NCBI RefSeq assembly: GCF_030653755.1
Contig: NZ_JAURYU010000001.1
Span: forward strand, 1-64,000
Direction of reading: 5' to 3'
DNA: 64,000 nucleotides
Source of the DNA: Methylotenera sp.
GTDB lineage: Bacteria > Pseudomonadota > Gammaproteobacteria > Burkholderiales > Methylophilaceae
In this document: positions 17,094-27,231 of the stretch, one piece after another
Position numbering within the stretch: the first letter of the stretch is position 1
Layout of the letters: each line of letters starts with the position of its first letter
Made by a program: the position numbers and the translations under genes
Notes under the pieces: model-generated
Database searches by the model: none
Told to the model about the DNA's origin: nothing
The model's input: only the letters and a program-made list of their open reading frames with translations

Positions 17094-17546
17094 ATGTCCC
17101 AAGAACAACTACCAAGAAATTTCGAAAAAATTAACAGTTTTGCCATTAAAGCAATGCAATGGCTAAATGGCTTTGCACATATCATCATTGGGCTTGCACT
17201 TGCAACCTCCGTCATTATGTTTACTTGGTTGTTTTTTATAGATGTCTACGCAGCCGCTACTGCACATAATCTTGTGCATGGCTTTTTACATGCACTTGGT
17301 ACACTAATGTTGCTCTGGTCAATTTCTGCACTGATCTCTGCAGAAATACGTTACCTACAAGGCAGCAAACTATTAGTAGAAACTTTTGTTGAAGTTGTAC
17401 TCGTGTTGTTTTTACGTAAATTAATTGTCATGCCTGTGCAGGATCTTTCACCAACCACTGAAGAGATTGGAATATGGGTAGGTGGCGCTTTTGTTTTAGG
17501 TTTGATTTATGTATTGATCCGCTGGGGTCAAAAGCAAGAAGACTAA
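17094..17546 (+). CDS. PsiE-like small inner-membrane protein
   Basis: This 150-residue protein has about four predicted membrane segments (residues roughly 25-50, 60-82, 95-112, 125-143). The conserved stretch 'LLVETFVEVVLVLFLRKLIV' resembles the phosphate-starvation-inducible PsiE family. It follows the LysR gene by 12 nt and so is probably co-transcribed. No biochemical role is known for PsiE proteins. No Pho box was recognised upstream. Confidence 0.65.
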   Translation: MSQEQLPRNFEKINSFAIKAMQWLNGFAHIIIGLALATSVIMFTWLFFIDVYAAATAHNLVHGFLHALGTLMLLWSISALISAEIRYLQGSKLLVETFVEVVLVLFLRKLIVMPVQDLSPTTEEIGIWVGGAFVLGLIYVLIRWGQKQED

Positions 17547-17575
17547 GCTATTGACTTACTGCATAAAAACATTAG

Positions 17576-18083
<508 letters not shown>

Positions 18084-18085
<2 letters not shown>

Positions 18086-18109
18086 AAAACCCGCCGAAGC
18101 GGGTTTTTT
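18084..18109. terminator. Bidirectional rho-independent terminator
   Basis: CCCGC-CGAA-GCGGG flanked by A6 and T6 lies immediately at the tadA stop; it can also stop transcripts from the convergent Bax-inhibitor gene. Confidence 0.85.
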
Positions 18110-18157
18110 AATATCTAAACGCATGTATTAACAAGACACGTTGTTTAGAAACGTTAC

Positions 18158-18847
18158 TTAGTCATTACTGCCCATCAAGCCCATTAACAAGTGTAGCAAG
18201 CTAGTAAACAGGTTATAAATACTTAGATACAAGCCAAGCGTCGCCATTACGTAGTTAGTTTCACCACCGTTAACGATACGACTCACATCATACAAAATGA
18301 AGCCCGAGAACAGAATCACACCAACCGCAGACAAAGCAAGCGCCATAGCGGGGATTTGTAAAAAGATATTAGCCAATGAAGCAACGATTAGTAAAATAAT
18401 ACCAACCAATAAGAACTTGCCCATAAAGCTAAAGTCTTTTTTGGTAGTCGTTGCAATACCAGCCAATGTCATCAAAATAATACCTGTACCGCCAGCCGCT
18501 AAGCCAACGATTTGTGCGCCATTGCTTAGGTTGAGTGCATGTTGCAGAATTGGGCCAAGCAACATCCCCATTAAGAATGTTAGGCCTAATAAAAGTACCA
18601 CTCCGAAACTGCTGTTACGGTTAGCAGAAATTGCTGCAAACAGACCATACATCACAGCCAAAGCACCAATTGCAAAAATAAATGGATGTTGCTGTGCAAT
18701 CGAAAAATTCATGCTCATGCCAATAAAAGCACCAATCACTGTTGGAATCATTGTCAAACCCAACAACGCGTAAGTATTACGCAATACTCGATTTGTCGCT
18801 AGTTCAGCTGACTCTGAACGACCTAATACTGGGGTGTTGTCTAACAT
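18158..18847 (-). CDS. Bax inhibitor-1 (YccA/YbhL) family membrane protein
   Basis: This 229-residue protein has about seven membrane segments and the typical start 'VLRNTYALLGLTMIPT'. It also has the C-terminal 'LYLSIYNLFTSLLHLLM' with the conserved acidic residue 'LYDVSRIVNGG' before it. Proteins of this family form proton/calcium-sensitive channels or modulate the FtsH protease (YccA). It stands alone between tadA and nagZ. Confidence 0.88.
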   Translation of the reverse strand: MLDNTPVLGRSESAELATNRVLRNTYALLGLTMIPTVIGAFIGMSMNFSIAQQHPFIFAIGALAVMYGLFAAISANRNSSFGVVLLLGLTFLMGMLLGPILQHALNLSNGAQIVGLAAGGTGIILMTLAGIATTTKKDFSFMGKFLLVGIILLIVASLANIFLQIPAMALALSAVGVILFSGFILYDVSRIVNGGETNYVMATLGLYLSIYNLFTSLLHLLMGLMGSND

Positions 18848-18918
18848 TGTTGTTTCCTTTACATTAAAATTACTACTACTAAGATACCGATTTAATCATT
18901 AAGTTTCAAGTACTTTTG

Positions 18919-19965
18919 TTAAGCAAACAGCTCACCTTCTACAATACCGACTTGCGCCACTTGGCGAACAGCACTGACAAATTCAGCGCTTTCATGCAAG
19001 GCATCCATCGTTAATGGGTGCCTATGCCCATGCATACGTGCAAGCCGACTCAAACTTTGTGCTGAAATTGTCCAGCTAAGATTAGCTAATAATTCATCTG
19101 CCATGGCTGGCTGATTACATAACAGCACCATATCACACCCAGCGTTAAGCGCCTCCAAAGCGCGACTTGTGACATCACCACCAGCTGTTGCCGCTTCCAT
19201 ACTTAAATCATCGCTAAAAATTACGCCATTAAACCCTAAGCGCTCGCGTAATACTTTTTGTAGCCAACGCGGTGAAAAACCAGCGGGTTTATTATCCACT
19301 TTAGCGTATATCACATGAGCAGGCATAATGGCCTGAATGCCATCATCAATTAGCATTCTAAAAGGCTGCATATCGTGCTGTGCAATTTGATCAAACTCAC
19401 GCTCATCTACTGGCATGCTCACATGCGAATCAGCCACCACAAATCCATGCCCAGGAAAATGCTTACCAACAGCAGCCATGCCGCCTTTTTTTAAGCCTTG
19501 CATCAGCGCAAAAGCTAAATCACTAATCGCTTGCGGATTTAAATGAAACGCACGGTCACCTATGACTAAGCTATCACCGTAATCCATATCTAGCACTGGG
19601 GTAAAACTAAAATCTACACCATGGGCACGAAGCTCTGCGGCTAAAATCCAACCCGCTTCTGTGGCTAGCTCTTTGGCTTTTTTAGGATTTTTATCCCAAA
19701 TCTTGCCAAATTCACGCATAGGTGGAATTTTAGTAAAGCCGTCTCTAAAACGCTGTACACGCCCGCCTTCATGATCAACTGCAATCAACAACGGCGGTTG
19801 ACGTACTGCATGAATACTTGCAGTAAGCGCTTTAAGCTGCGCATTATTTTCATAATTACGCTTAAATAGAATTACGCCACCAACGAGTGGGTGTTTTAAA
19901 CGTCGTATGTCGTCATCGGTTAATTCTGTGCCGACAACATCTAACATGACTGGACCTAAACTCAT
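18919..19965 (-). CDS. nagZ: Beta-N-acetylhexosaminidase NagZ
   Basis: This 348-residue GH3 enzyme cleaves GlcNAc from anhydro-muropeptides in the cytoplasm. 'KHFPGHGFVVADSH' carries the catalytic His region and 'FSDDLSMEAA' the Asp nucleophile; 'AVDHEGGRVQRF' is the substrate loop. I placed the start at the ATG 19965 behind AAGAGA instead of an upstream in-frame start that overlaps the permease gene. It is the last gene of a peptide-uptake/YkuD cluster, consistent with peptidoglycan recycling. Confidence 0.93.
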   Translation of the reverse strand: MSLGPVMLDVVGTELTDDDIRRLKHPLVGGVILFKRNYENNAQLKALTASIHAVRQPPLLIAVDHEGGRVQRFRDGFTKIPPMREFGKIWDKNPKKAKELATEAGWILAAELRAHGVDFSFTPVLDMDYGDSLVIGDRAFHLNPQAISDLAFALMQGLKKGGMAAVGKHFPGHGFVVADSHVSMPVDEREFDQIAQHDMQPFRMLIDDGIQAIMPAHVIYAKVDNKPAGFSPRWLQKVLRERLGFNGVIFSDDLSMEAATAGGDVTSRALEALNAGCDMVLLCNQPAMADELLANLSWTISAQSLSRLARMHGHRHPLTMDALHESAEFVSAVRQVAQVGIVEGELFA

Positions 19966-19978
19966 GCAATCTCTTTTC

Positions 19979-20770
19979 TTAATCTGGTTTTCTAACATCT
20001 AAAGCGTCGCGCAAATAGTCACCGCCTAGATTAATGGCTAAAATCAAACTCATCAAGCATCCGCCTACAATTAATACATAATGCGGCGCAATTAACATAT
20101 AGCGCACAGCATCTCGCAACATCGCACCCCACGAGGCATCTGGCGCCTGTATCCCTAAACCAAGAAATGACAAGCTAGCCTCTGCAATCATGACGCTCGC
20201 CAAACTATAGGTGGCTTCTACCACTAAAATAGAAGCCAATAAAGGCAATATATGCCGAAACAGCAATCGCGGCACACCTGCGCCTAATGACTCTGCGGCT
20301 TGCACATGCTGACGATGACGCAAACTTAAAGTCTGTCCGCGTGTTAGTCGTGCGTAACTCACCCAACCCGTTAGACATAAAGCCATGATTAAGTTGCCAA
20401 GCCCAGGCCCCAATACAGCTCCAAAAGCAATCGCTAACAAAATACCAGGAAATGCTAAGAAAATATCGGTAATTTGCATCAATATTGCATCTACCCTACC
20501 TCCATAAAACCCAGCCAGTAAGCCGACAAACACGCCTATTGTCATGGTCACGCCAGTGACAATAAGCGCAACCAAGAACGACACTTCAACTCCACTTAAC
20601 ACGCGCGCTAAAATATCACGGCCTAAATCATCTGCACCGAACCAATGCTGGGCTGTAGGCGCTTGTAAAATCACCTCTAAATCAATCGCATTGGGGTTAA
20701 GCTGCAATAGGTTTCCGATGAGTACCGCGACCAACCAAAGCGCTAAAATTAAGTAGGAAAATAATTTCAT
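19979..20770 (-). CDS. Peptide ABC transporter permease (DppC/OppC-like)
   Basis: This 263-residue protein has about six membrane helices and an EAA loop near 'ESLGAGVPRLLFRHILPLL'. 'HWFGADDLGRDILARVLSG' near the N-terminus is characteristic of DppC-type subunits. It would pair with the DppB-like subunit encoded 44 bp upstream to carry peptides from the binding lipoprotein. No ATPase gene (OppD/OppF) is in this cluster, so energy must come from subunits encoded elsewhere. Confidence 0.9.
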   Translation of the reverse strand: MKLFSYLILALWLVAVLIGNLLQLNPNAIDLEVILQAPTAQHWFGADDLGRDILARVLSGVEVSFLVALIVTGVTMTIGVFVGLLAGFYGGRVDAILMQITDIFLAFPGILLAIAFGAVLGPGLGNLIMALCLTGWVSYARLTRGQTLSLRHRQHVQAAESLGAGVPRLLFRHILPLLASILVVEATYSLASVMIAEASLSFLGLGIQAPDASWGAMLRDAVRYMLIAPHYVLIVGGCLMSLILAINLGGDYLRDALDVRKPD

Positions 20771-20813
20771 TGAACAGTATTATTTCCCATGCACGTTAAG
20801 CATGATAGATTCA

Positions 20814-21728
20814 TTAAGCATGGCGCACTCTAGGGTCTGCTAATCTATATAAAACATCTGTTGCCAGATTCACCAACACATAACTTAAAGCAACAATGAG
20901 TACACAAGCCTGAGTGACAGGATAATCACGTTTTTCTATACTCTCCACCAGCAATCTACCTACGCCATCCCAGCTAAAAATCGTTTCGGTGATCACCGTA
21001 CCTGCCAACAAACTCCCCATCTGCAAGCCAACTATTGTAATGATCGGCAATAACGCTGCACGCAGTGCATGACGTAATATCACGGTTTGCTCACTTAACC
21101 CTTTAGCGCGTGCGGTACGAATATAATCATCGTTTAATACTTCCAGCAAACTAGTCCGTGTCATCCGTGTCAAAATCGCGCTCAAACCAAACCCTAAAGT
21201 GACAGCGGGTAAAATAATGGATGTCCCAGAATCCATGCCACTCACAGGTAACCAACCCAACCATACTGCAAATATCAGCATCAATACTGGCCCAAGCCAG
21301 AATGCAGGCATGGCAGATAAGCGCACGGAAATAATGGTTACGATGAAGTCTTGCCATTGCCCCGCTTTAAGCGCGGCGAAAATACCTAGTGGCACACCCA
21401 CTAGAATACCAATGAATAATGACAGCAAAGCCAGTTTTAGTGTGGCTGGATAACGTGTTTGAATCAAATCAATAATCGGGGTTTGTGTATGAATCGACTG
21501 ACCGAGGTCACCATGCATAAGCTTTACCAAATAATTTCCAAACTGCTTAACCAGCGGCTGATTTAAACCTAAATCTGCACGTAATGCTTCTCTATCTGCC
21601 ATATTGGCCGACTCGCCCAGCATGACATCGACAGGATCACCTGGCACCAAATGTATCAGCAAAAAAGTGAGTAGTAATACGCCAAAAATGACGGTAAAGA
21701 AATTGACTAAGCGTTTGATGATGCTCAT
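20814..21728 (-). CDS. Peptide ABC transporter permease (DppB/OppB-like)
   Basis: This 304-residue protein has six predicted helices, the N-terminal 'FLLIHLVPGDPVDVMLG' signature of DppB-type permeases, and the EAA loop 'ARAKGLSEQTVILRHALR'. The start is the ATG at 21728, behind a GAGAG sequence. It forms the transmembrane heterodimer with the next gene. The cluster context (YkuD enzyme, NagZ) suggests murein peptides as cargo; this is inference. Confidence 0.9.
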   Translation of the reverse strand: MSIIKRLVNFFTVIFGVLLLTFLLIHLVPGDPVDVMLGESANMADREALRADLGLNQPLVKQFGNYLVKLMHGDLGQSIHTQTPIIDLIQTRYPATLKLALLSLFIGILVGVPLGIFAALKAGQWQDFIVTIISVRLSAMPAFWLGPVLMLIFAVWLGWLPVSGMDSGTSIILPAVTLGFGLSAILTRMTRTSLLEVLNDDYIRTARAKGLSEQTVILRHALRAALLPIITIVGLQMGSLLAGTVITETIFSWDGVGRLLVESIEKRDYPVTQACVLIVALSYVLVNLATDVLYRLADPRVRHA

Positions 21729-21834
21729 CAATATCTCTCGCCATATCGATAGCTATTAGCCAGCAATGGTTTGCTCACTAAAAAATCATGCTTCAGTGCT
21801 TGATACGTATTCATCAGATTTAAAAACACACGCA

Positions 21835-22314
21835 TTACTCAGCAATCATGACAGAAGTACCTACTGGCACCCTATTAAACAACTCAATAATATCGACATT
21901 GCGCATGCGTATGCATCCGTGTGAGTCTGGTTTACCAACGGCGATAACATCTGGCGTACCATGAATATAAATATAGCGTTGCATGGTATCCACATTACCT
22001 AAACGATTTTTACCGAGCTCGTTACCTGATAGCCACAAAATACGTGTCAGTATCCAGTCACGGTTAGGAAATTCAGCCATCAATGCTGGTGTGCAAATTT
22101 CACCTGTGGGCCGACGGCCAACAAATACAGCATTGATTGGTTGATGATCGCCGATTTTGGCACGGATAATATGTGCACCTAAGGGCGTACAACCACTATT
22201 CTTTTCGCAACCTACGCCATTAGCGGCGCTAGAAATAGCGTATTGCGCGTTAACATTGCCCATATCATCAAGCAAGGTAAGCGTCTGCTGTAAAATAGAG
22301 ATGTTAATGTGCAT
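21835..22314 (-). CDS. YkuD-family L,D-transpeptidase/L,D-carboxypeptidase, no signal peptide
   Basis: This 159-residue protein carries the YkuD catalytic motif 'SHGCIRMRNVD' with C134 and upstream H118 ('YIYIHGTPD'). No signal peptide or membrane helix is visible at the N-terminus (MHINISIL), unlike periplasmic L,D-transpeptidases. This resembles the cytoplasmic L,D-carboxypeptidase ElsL described in Acinetobacter (recalled), which trims recycled tetrapeptides. The start overlaps the end of the binding-protein gene by 11 nt. Together with the permeases and NagZ it fits a recycling operon. Confidence 0.8.
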   Translation of the reverse strand: MHINISILQQTLTLLDDMGNVNAQYAISSAANGVGCEKNSGCTPLGAHIIRAKIGDHQPINAVFVGRRPTGEICTPALMAEFPNRDWILTRILWLSGNELGKNRLGNVDTMQRYIYIHGTPDVIAVGKPDSHGCIRMRNVDIIELFNRVPVGTSVMIAE

Positions 22315-23773
22315 AAGTGCTTATTGTAGCTAAATCGTCCCAATTACCGTCTGGTTTTGGCGAGTAGTTGGTGATTTTTTTATTAAACACGGCAAACTGC
22401 CCCTCATACCATAGCGGAATAAAAGGCAATTGCTCATGAATTCTATCAGTAGCGGCCTGCCAGTCTTCTTTTGCAAGCATGCTGTCTAATGTTGCATCTG
22501 AAAATCGACCGCGGTTAAATCCGTTAGGTGGAAAGTGATTACTATCAAATACCTTGGTGTAGATTTCTGGTGTTTTGATACCCACCCAAGTCAGCCCAAA
22601 TAGCTGGAAGTTACCTTGTTTGACATCTTCAAAGAACGTACCCCAATCTAAACTCCGAATTTCCAACTCAATGCCCGCGGGGCGCATTTGTGCTTGCAGT
22701 ATCGTTGCGATACGCACACGCTGTGCATCAGTAGAAGTTTTATAGACAAGCTTTATTGGCAAACTAAGCCCAGCTTCAGTGAGTAAGTGTTTAGCAAGTT
22801 CGGGATTGTAGTCATAGGCTTTTAACCTAGGATTACCCGCATAATGCTCTGGCGGCAAAATGGCACCTGCAATACGCGTGTGATTAACCATTACTTTATC
22901 AATCAAAACTTGTCGATCAATCGCATGTGCAATGGCTTGCCTTACTTTAAGATTACTTAGCACAGGGTCTTGCATATTCAAGCCTAAATATGAGTAATTG
23001 GCGCCTGGGCTGTTTTTTACAGTGACCTCAGGCTTGGTTTGCAAGTACTTTACTAGCTCAGCAGGTAATTCACCTTGCAACAAATCAGTTTCACCACGCA
23101 ATAACTTCAACACGCGCACAGTGGGATCTTTCACTTCACTGAGTGTAATGATTTGCCCATCGGCAACTCTACGCAACACTAACTTGTTATTTTTTTCAAC
23201 AAACGCCAGTGGGCCATTACCTATTGGATGGCGCGCAAAGTCATGCTGTTGCTCAAGTAACCGTTTCGGCATAATCCCGATAATTAATTTCGCCGCAAAA
23301 TAGGGGTCTGGCTGTTTAAGATAAAAAGTGAGATGTTCAGCATCATGCACGGTGATTTTTTGAATATTGGCATACTCAGCGCTGAGTGGTGAATTAGCCA
23401 ATTGGACAATCGCATCATAAGTCGTCTTTACGTCCTCAGCATTTAGTGGCTGTTGATTGTGAAATAGTGGGCGCGGTGACCTTAGAGAAACAAGATACTC
23501 AGTTGCACTGACCATCTGCCAATCGGCTAACTTTGGGGTTGGCTTAAAATTTTGATCAAAATCGACTAAGGGCTGATAAATTAAACGAATCACCCGTTCA
23601 GATGCCGCATCTGTCGCCACTCTCGGGTCTAAACTCAAAGGCGCTTGAGATAGCGCAAAGTGAATAGGTGTGGATTGATGCACACTGACATCTCTGTTTG
23701 TATCTTTACTTGCAAAATCACAAGCATTGAGCTGTAAAAAACAGATTATTAATAAAATATTCAAATATTTCAT
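22304..23773 (-). CDS. Peptide-binding lipoprotein of an ABC transporter (SBP_bac_5)
   Basis: This 489-residue protein starts with a lipoprotein signal peptide ending 'LQLNAC', so it is anchored in the periplasm. 'LSLDPRVATDAASERVIRLIYQPL' features (residues about 45-70) and 'VRQAIAHAIDRQVLI' are typical of DppA/OppA family 5 binding proteins. I chose the ATG at 23773, which places the lipobox correctly. It leads the cluster binding protein-YkuD-DppB-DppC-NagZ. A murein-tripeptide or dipeptide ligand is probable from context. Confidence 0.88.
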   Translation of the reverse strand: MKYLNILLIICFLQLNACDFASKDTNRDVSVHQSTPIHFALSQAPLSLDPRVATDAASERVIRLIYQPLVDFDQNFKPTPKLADWQMVSATEYLVSLRSPRPLFHNQQPLNAEDVKTTYDAIVQLANSPLSAEYANIQKITVHDAEHLTFYLKQPDPYFAAKLIIGIMPKRLLEQQHDFARHPIGNGPLAFVEKNNKLVLRRVADGQIITLSEVKDPTVRVLKLLRGETDLLQGELPAELVKYLQTKPEVTVKNSPGANYSYLGLNMQDPVLSNLKVRQAIAHAIDRQVLIDKVMVNHTRIAGAILPPEHYAGNPRLKAYDYNPELAKHLLTEAGLSLPIKLVYKTSTDAQRVRIATILQAQMRPAGIELEIRSLDWGTFFEDVKQGNFQLFGLTWVGIKTPEIYTKVFDSNHFPPNGFNRGRFSDATLDSMLAKEDWQAATDRIHEQLPFIPLWYEGQFAVFNKKITNYSPKPDGNWDDLATISTYAH

Positions 23774-23891
23774 GTGCGTCAGTTTACTTGATTTACAAAA
23801 ATTAGGATTCAAACAAGCAACTGAAAATAGTCTTTTCTACCAGTTTTCTGCACGCATCATCAACTTTTAATTTTTTTGAATCGCAAACGAT

Positions 23892-23905
23892 TTGATATGC
23901 ATCAA
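23892..23905 (+). promoter_or_regulatory. FNR box of the cco operon
   Basis: TTGAT-ATGC-ATCAA matches the FNR/ANR consensus exactly. A CAAAAT hexamer at 23928-23933 would place the box centre at -41.5, the class II activator position. It lies 92 bp upstream of ccoN and points to oxygen-limited induction of the cbb3 oxidase by the FNR protein encoded at 35954. Confidence 0.85.
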
Positions 23906-23996
23906 ATGTCATTTACTAAAGCTGCGACAAAATGCCACGTGTAAAACTCGCAATAAATTATTAATGGCATTTTAAAAGCACTTGGGGGAGAACTAA

Positions 23997-25433
23997 ATGC
24001 AAGTCTCGAATTCGCAATCAACTACGTATAACGATTCCGTTGTACGGCAATTTTCTATCATGGCCGTGGTTTGGGGCGTGGTCGGCATGTTAGTAGGCGT
24101 AATTATCGCCGCTCAACTTGTTTGGCCTGAACTTAACCTAGGCTTACCTTGGACAAGTTTTGGCCGTTTACGACCACTTCATACGAATGCTGTGATTTTT
24201 GCATTTGGTGGCTGTACGTTATTTGCCACGTCATACTACGTAGTACAAAGAACCTGTCATACGACATTATTTCTACCATCATTAGCAAAGTTTACATTCT
24301 GGGGTTGGCAATTAGTCATTGTTGCTGCTGCGGTTTCATTGCCATTAGGCTTCACTCAAGGTAAAGAATATGCAGAGCTTGAGTGGCCAATTGACTTGCT
24401 GATTGCGGTTGTTTGGGTGTCTTATGCCATTGTATTTTTTGGCACGATTGGTACGCGTAAAGTAAAACATATTTATGTTGCAAACTGGTTCTTTGGCGCA
24501 TTTATTCTTACCGTCGCTTTATTGCATATTGTAAACAGCGCGGCAATGCCAGCTAGCATGATGAAATCATACTCAGCTTATGCTGGTGTACAAGATGCAA
24601 TGGTGCAATGGTGGTACGGTCATAACGCGGTTGGTTTCTTCTTAACAGCTGGTTTCTTAGGCATTATGTATTACTTTGTGCCAAAACAAGCAGACCGCCC
24701 GATATACTCATACAGCTTATCTATTGTGCACTTTTGGGCATTGATTTTCACTTATATGTGGGCGGGTCCTCACCACTTGCACTACACAGCACTGCCTGAC
24801 TGGACACAGTCATTAGGCATGGCTTTCTCATTGATTTTATTAGCACCAAGCTGGGGTGGCATGATTAACGGCATGATGACCTTATCAGGCGCGTGGCACA
24901 AATTACGTACAGACCCAATTTTACGTTTCATGATTGTTTCATTGTCTTTCTACGGTATGAGTACGTTTGAAGGCCCAATGATGGCGATTAAAACAGTTAA
25001 CTCACTTTCACACTACACAGACTGGACTGTTGGACACGTTCACTCAGGCGCTTTAGGCTGGGTTGGCTTGGTTTCAATGGGCGCTATCTACTACATGATT
25101 CCGCGCTTATTTGGTCAAAAACAAATGCACAGCATCAAGGCCATTGAGTTGCATTTTTGGCTAGCGACTGTAGGTATCGTACTTTACATCTCAGCACTTT
25201 GGATTTCAGGTGTGATGGAAGGTTTAATGTGGCGTGCAATTAATACTGATGGCACATTGACATACACTTTTGTTGAGTCTGTTAAAGCAAAACAACCTTA
25301 CTACATCATTCGTATGTTGGGTGGCCTGCTCTATCTAAGTGGCATGACTATCATGTTGTGGAACGTTATTAAAACAGCAACCAGTGGTAAAGCTGCTACA
25401 GCCACAATTCCACCAGTTGCTGCTCACGCTTAA
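23997..25433 (+). CDS. ccoN: Cytochrome cbb3 oxidase subunit I, CcoN
   Basis: This 478-residue haem-copper oxidase catalytic subunit has about 12 membrane helices. Visible haem and CuB ligands are H62 in 'LHTNAVIF', a His near 208 in 'WWYGHNAVG', the His pair near 258 in 'AGPHHLHY', and 'VGHVHSG' near 345-350. It reduces O2 at high affinity at the inner membrane. GGGGGAG precedes the ATG. It is the first gene of ccoNOQP and lies under an FNR box. Confidence 0.97.
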   Translation: MQVSNSQSTTYNDSVVRQFSIMAVVWGVVGMLVGVIIAAQLVWPELNLGLPWTSFGRLRPLHTNAVIFAFGGCTLFATSYYVVQRTCHTTLFLPSLAKFTFWGWQLVIVAAAVSLPLGFTQGKEYAELEWPIDLLIAVVWVSYAIVFFGTIGTRKVKHIYVANWFFGAFILTVALLHIVNSAAMPASMMKSYSAYAGVQDAMVQWWYGHNAVGFFLTAGFLGIMYYFVPKQADRPIYSYSLSIVHFWALIFTYMWAGPHHLHYTALPDWTQSLGMAFSLILLAPSWGGMINGMMTLSGAWHKLRTDPILRFMIVSLSFYGMSTFEGPMMAIKTVNSLSHYTDWTVGHVHSGALGWVGLVSMGAIYYMIPRLFGQKQMHSIKAIELHFWLATVGIVLYISALWISGVMEGLMWRAINTDGTLTYTFVESVKAKQPYYIIRMLGGLLYLSGMTIMLWNVIKTATSGKAATATIPPVAAHA

Positions 25434-25444
25434 GGAAAACAATC

Positions 25445-26071
25445 ATGTCTAATCAAGATAAAAATACTGGCTTCAGCCACGAAAAAATTGAGACCAGCAA
25501 CTTTCTGATGATTGTGCTGATACTGGTCGTTGTTGCGTTTGGTGGGCTAGTAGAAATCGTACCGTTGTTCTTTCAAAAATCAACCACTGAGCCAATTAAA
25601 GGTTTAGAGCCATACACAGCAGTGCAACTTGCTGGACGAGACATCTACATTCGCGAAGGTTGCTATAACTGCCACTCGCAAATGATTCGTCCGTTCCGTG
25701 CTGAAACATTGCGTTATGGCCATTACTCAGTCGCTGGCGAGTTTGTTTACGACCACCCATTCCAATGGGGCAGTAAACGTACAGGTCCAGACCTACACCG
25801 TGTTGGTGGTAAATATAGTGATGAATGGCAACGTATTCACTTAATTAACCCACGCGACCTTGTACCTGAGTCAATTATGCCAGCCTACCCTTGGTTGGAA
25901 ACTACCAAAGTAGATGCAGCCTCTCTTGCGCCAAATATGCGTGCATTACGTGCAGTAGGCGTGCCATACACTGATGAGCAAATTGAAGGTGCGGCTGAAG
26001 AAGCCAAGGGTGTATCTGAATTAGATGCGGTCATTGCTTACTTGCAAGTATTAGGCACACATCTTAAATAA
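25445..26071 (+). CDS. ccoO: Cytochrome cbb3 oxidase subunit II, CcoO
   Basis: This 208-residue mono-haem c-type subunit has one N-terminal membrane helix (about 20-42) and haem-binding C73-Y-N-C76-H77. '[12 protein letters not shown]' and '[11 protein letters not shown]' are family-specific. It passes electrons from CcoP to CcoN. It starts 11 nt after ccoN. Confidence 0.97.
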   Translation: MSNQDKNTGFSHEKIETSNFLMIVLILVVVAFGGLVEIVPLFFQKSTTEPIKGLEPYTAVQLAGRDIYIREGCYNCHSQMIRPFRAETLRYGHYSVAGEFVYDHPFQWGSKRTGPDLHRVGGKYSDEWQRIHLINPRDLVPESIMPAYPWLETTKVDAASLAPNMRALRAVGVPYTDEQIEGAAEEAKGVSELDAVIAYLQVLGTHLK

Positions 26072-26099
26072 ATTAACTTAGAAACTAGGGAGCAATACC

Positions 26100-26237
26100 A
26101 TGGATATCAATACGCTACGGATTCTTGCCACGATTGCTAGCTTTGCCGTGTTTCTAGGCATCATGGGTTGGACTTGGAAACGCCGTAATACATCAGATTT
26201 TAAAGAAGCAGCTAACCTGCCCTTTACTAATGATTAA
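26100..26237 (+). CDS. ccoQ: Cytochrome cbb3 oxidase small subunit CcoQ
   Basis: This 45-residue protein begins 'MDINTLRILATIAS', has one membrane helix (about residues 7-26) followed by 'TWKRRNTSDFKEAANLPF', the usual CcoQ tail. CcoQ stabilises the oxidase complex. AGGGAG is positioned before the ATG. It sits between ccoO and ccoP and is easily missed because of its size. Confidence 0.9.
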   Translation: MDINTLRILATIASFAVFLGIMGWTWKRRNTSDFKEAANLPFTND

Positions 26238-26299
26238 AGTTTAAAAGACTAAATAAACACTTTTTAAAACTTCATTTTAGAAGTTTAGAGGAAAACAAA

Positions 26300-27214
26300 A
26301 TGAGCGACTTTACCAGTAGTTTTTGGCCAATATTCATCACGGTGATATCTTTGGCTGGTGTAATTGGTTGTGCATTGTTACTATGGGTGACTAGCAAAAT
26401 TAAAGCTAATAGTCCAAATGGTGACAATACAAACGGGCATGTGTGGGATGAAAACCTGCGTGAAATGAATAACCCATTACCACGTTGGTGGGTATGGATG
26501 TTTATTATCACGATTGTGTTTTCATTGTTTTACTTCTTAGCTTACCCGGCACTTGGTGGTTACGCTGGCAAGTTAGGCTGGTCACAAGTAGGTCAATATG
26601 AGCAAGAAATGGCTGCAGCTAACGCAAAAGTGGCACCGATTTATGCCAAATTTGCGGCAATGCCAATTGAAGAACTCGCTACCAATAAGGAAGCACAAGC
26701 CATTGGTGAGCGTTTATTTATGAACAACTGTGCGCTATGTCACGGTTCTGATGCACACGGCAGTAAAGGCTTTCCTAACTTAACGGATCATGACTGGATT
26801 TATGGCGGTAGCCCTGAGAAAATCACAGAAACTATCACCAATGGCCGTATGGGGATGATGCCCCCGATGGCTGCTGCGGTTGGCAATGAAGAAGATGTTA
26901 AGAATGTAGCTCACTATGTACTTAGCCTCTCTGCTAGCAAACACGACACCGCACGCGCCGCATTAGGTAAAGAGAAGTTTGCAGTGTGTGCAGCTTGCCA
27001 TGGTGCTGATGGAACAGGTAATCAAGCATTGGGTGCGCTTAACTTAACAGACAACATTTGGCTACATGGTGCTGGTGAAGAAGCGATTATCAAACGTATC
27101 AATCTTGGCGTGACTAACCAAATGCCAGCGCAGTCAGCTAAATTCTCACCTGAGCAGATCCACGTACTCACTGCTTATGTTTGGAGTTTATCTAATAACA
27201 CTAACCCTCAATAA
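26300..27214 (+). CDS. ccoP: Cytochrome cbb3 oxidase subunit III, CcoP
   Basis: This 304-residue di-haem c subunit has two N-terminal membrane helices (about 8-32 and 63-83), so it belongs to the longer two-helix CcoP type. The haem motifs are C144-A-L-C147-H148 and C230-A-A-C233-H234. It accepts electrons from soluble cytochromes and hands them to CcoO. It follows ccoQ by 62 bp. Confidence 0.96.
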   Translation: MSDFTSSFWPIFITVISLAGVIGCALLLWVTSKIKANSPNGDNTNGHVWDENLREMNNPLPRWWVWMFIITIVFSLFYFLAYPALGGYAGKLGWSQVGQYEQEMAAANAKVAPIYAKFAAMPIEELATNKEAQAIGERLFMNNCALCHGSDAHGSKGFPNLTDHDWIYGGSPEKITETITNGRMGMMPPMAAAVGNEEDVKNVAHYVLSLSASKHDTARAALGKEKFAVCAACHGADGTGNQALGALNLTDNIWLHGAGEEAIIKRINLGVTNQMPAQSAKFSPEQIHVLTAYVWSLSNNTNPQ

Positions 27215-27231
27215 AGGTATTCACATTTAAT

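Noticed and set aside
18297-18773. 158-residue ORF antisense to the Bax-inhibitor gene
   Set aside because: It is a mirror-frame artefact of a low-complexity membrane-protein gene, with no supporting features.
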